The notes beneath the pieces were generated by a model. That model made no database searches. It saw only the letters and a program-made list of their open reading frames with translations, and was not told the origin of the DNA. This document shows positions 33,749-33,917 of a DNA stretch of 33,917 bases, piece after piece (the stretch's first letter is position 1; each line of letters starts with the position of its first letter). This DNA comes from Stenotrophomonas maltophilia. GTDB taxonomy: Bacteria > Pseudomonadota > Gammaproteobacteria > Xanthomonadales > Xanthomonadaceae. The position numbers and the translations under genes were made by a program. The stretch lies in contig NZ_RXLZ01000054.1 of assembly GCF_003970865.1 (NCBI RefSeq), positions 1-33,917 of the forward strand. Direction: 5' to 3'.

Positions 33749-33917
33749 CTGTCCCTTTTACACATCTGACGCTGCCGACGACCTTACGCGGTTGGATTTC
33801 GGGGTTGGCCTGTACACGTAACAAAAAAACGATATGCTGTCGATGTATGTGCATATATCTGCCACATCAACATACCGCCCAATAATAAATATAAACAACC
33901 AGAAATACGAAAACCCC
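33749..33917. other. Library adapter contamination, not genomic
   Basis: 33749-33767 matches the 19-base Tn5 mosaic end used in Nextera kits (CTGTCTCTTATACACATCT) with two mismatches. 33768-33781 is GACGCTGCCGACGA, the adapter continuation. 33782-33789 (CCTTACGC) is one mismatch from an i5 index complement I recall (TCTTACGC). 33790-33818 loosely follows the flow-cell adapter, then an A-run and AT-rich low-quality sequence to the end. Kit sequences are from memory. Nothing here should be annotated as a gene. Confidence 0.9.

Noticed and set aside
33749..33767. Tn5/transposon end as evidence of a mobile element
   Set aside because: The mosaic end continues directly into the library primer tail, index and flow-cell adapter, which marks it as contamination.
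33679..33885. 68-codon frame at the right end
   Set aside because: It runs across the hairpin and into adapter sequence, so it is artificial.

Overview
The window is core chromosome of a GC-rich gammaproteobacterium of the Xanthomonadaceae, most likely Stenotrophomonas of the S. maltophilia group. Three things point there: short GTAG-headed palindromes of the SMAG type in several intergenic gaps, an Ax21 outer-membrane protein, and gene neighbourhoods typical of Xanthomonadales (tyrS beside an rRNA operon, coaBC-dut-algC, argS followed by a SPOR protein). It looks like a complete contig from a short-read draft assembly. The left end stops inside an rRNA operon leader, a usual assembly break, and the last 169 bases (33749-33917) read as an error-rich Nextera library adapter rather than genome.

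Layout. 1-412: promoter and leader of an rrn operon running leftwards out of the window. 480-4826: tyrS (-), an M23 cell-wall peptidase (+), anmK (+) and a small ribbon-helix-helix-like protein (-). 4905-8579: ampG (-) and an exonuclease III (-), then pyrE (+) and a secreted DUF4124-like protein (+). 8587-8718: a SMAG cluster. 8763-16806: a complete kdpFABCDE potassium-uptake locus, with a sequence resembling the E. coli KdpE operator upstream. 16807-17119: a stack of palindromes including a ~100 bp inverted repeat. 17120-21210: coaBC-dut-algC (-), where AlgC carries a membrane-anchored N-terminal half. 21439-23132: an RcsB-like response regulator (+) and a secreted HAF-repeat-like protein (-), placed between coaBC and radC. 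23284-26715: radC, argS and a SPOR-domain protein (+). 26836-33667: an SDR (-), yehS (+), a LysR regulator (-) divergent from an MFS transporter (+), a TorF-type porin (-), DUF6165 (+), a second RcsB-like regulator (-), ax21 (-) and DUF1428 (+).

How the genes work together. KdpD and KdpE should sense potassium and turgor stress and switch on kdpFABC from the 8763 operator. The M23 peptidase, AnmK and AmpG all serve peptidoglycan turnover and recycling, although they are not one transcript. CoaBC, Dut and AlgC form a tight operon (CoA synthesis, dUTP removal, sugar-phosphate supply for surface polysaccharides). No phage, integrase, CRISPR array, secretion system or defence island is visible. 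The less ordinary content is regulatory and structural: two orphan RcsB-like regulators, a probable leaderless yehS, anmK starting directly on the U-tract of an upstream terminator, and a fold-back hairpin that ends exactly where the adapter begins.
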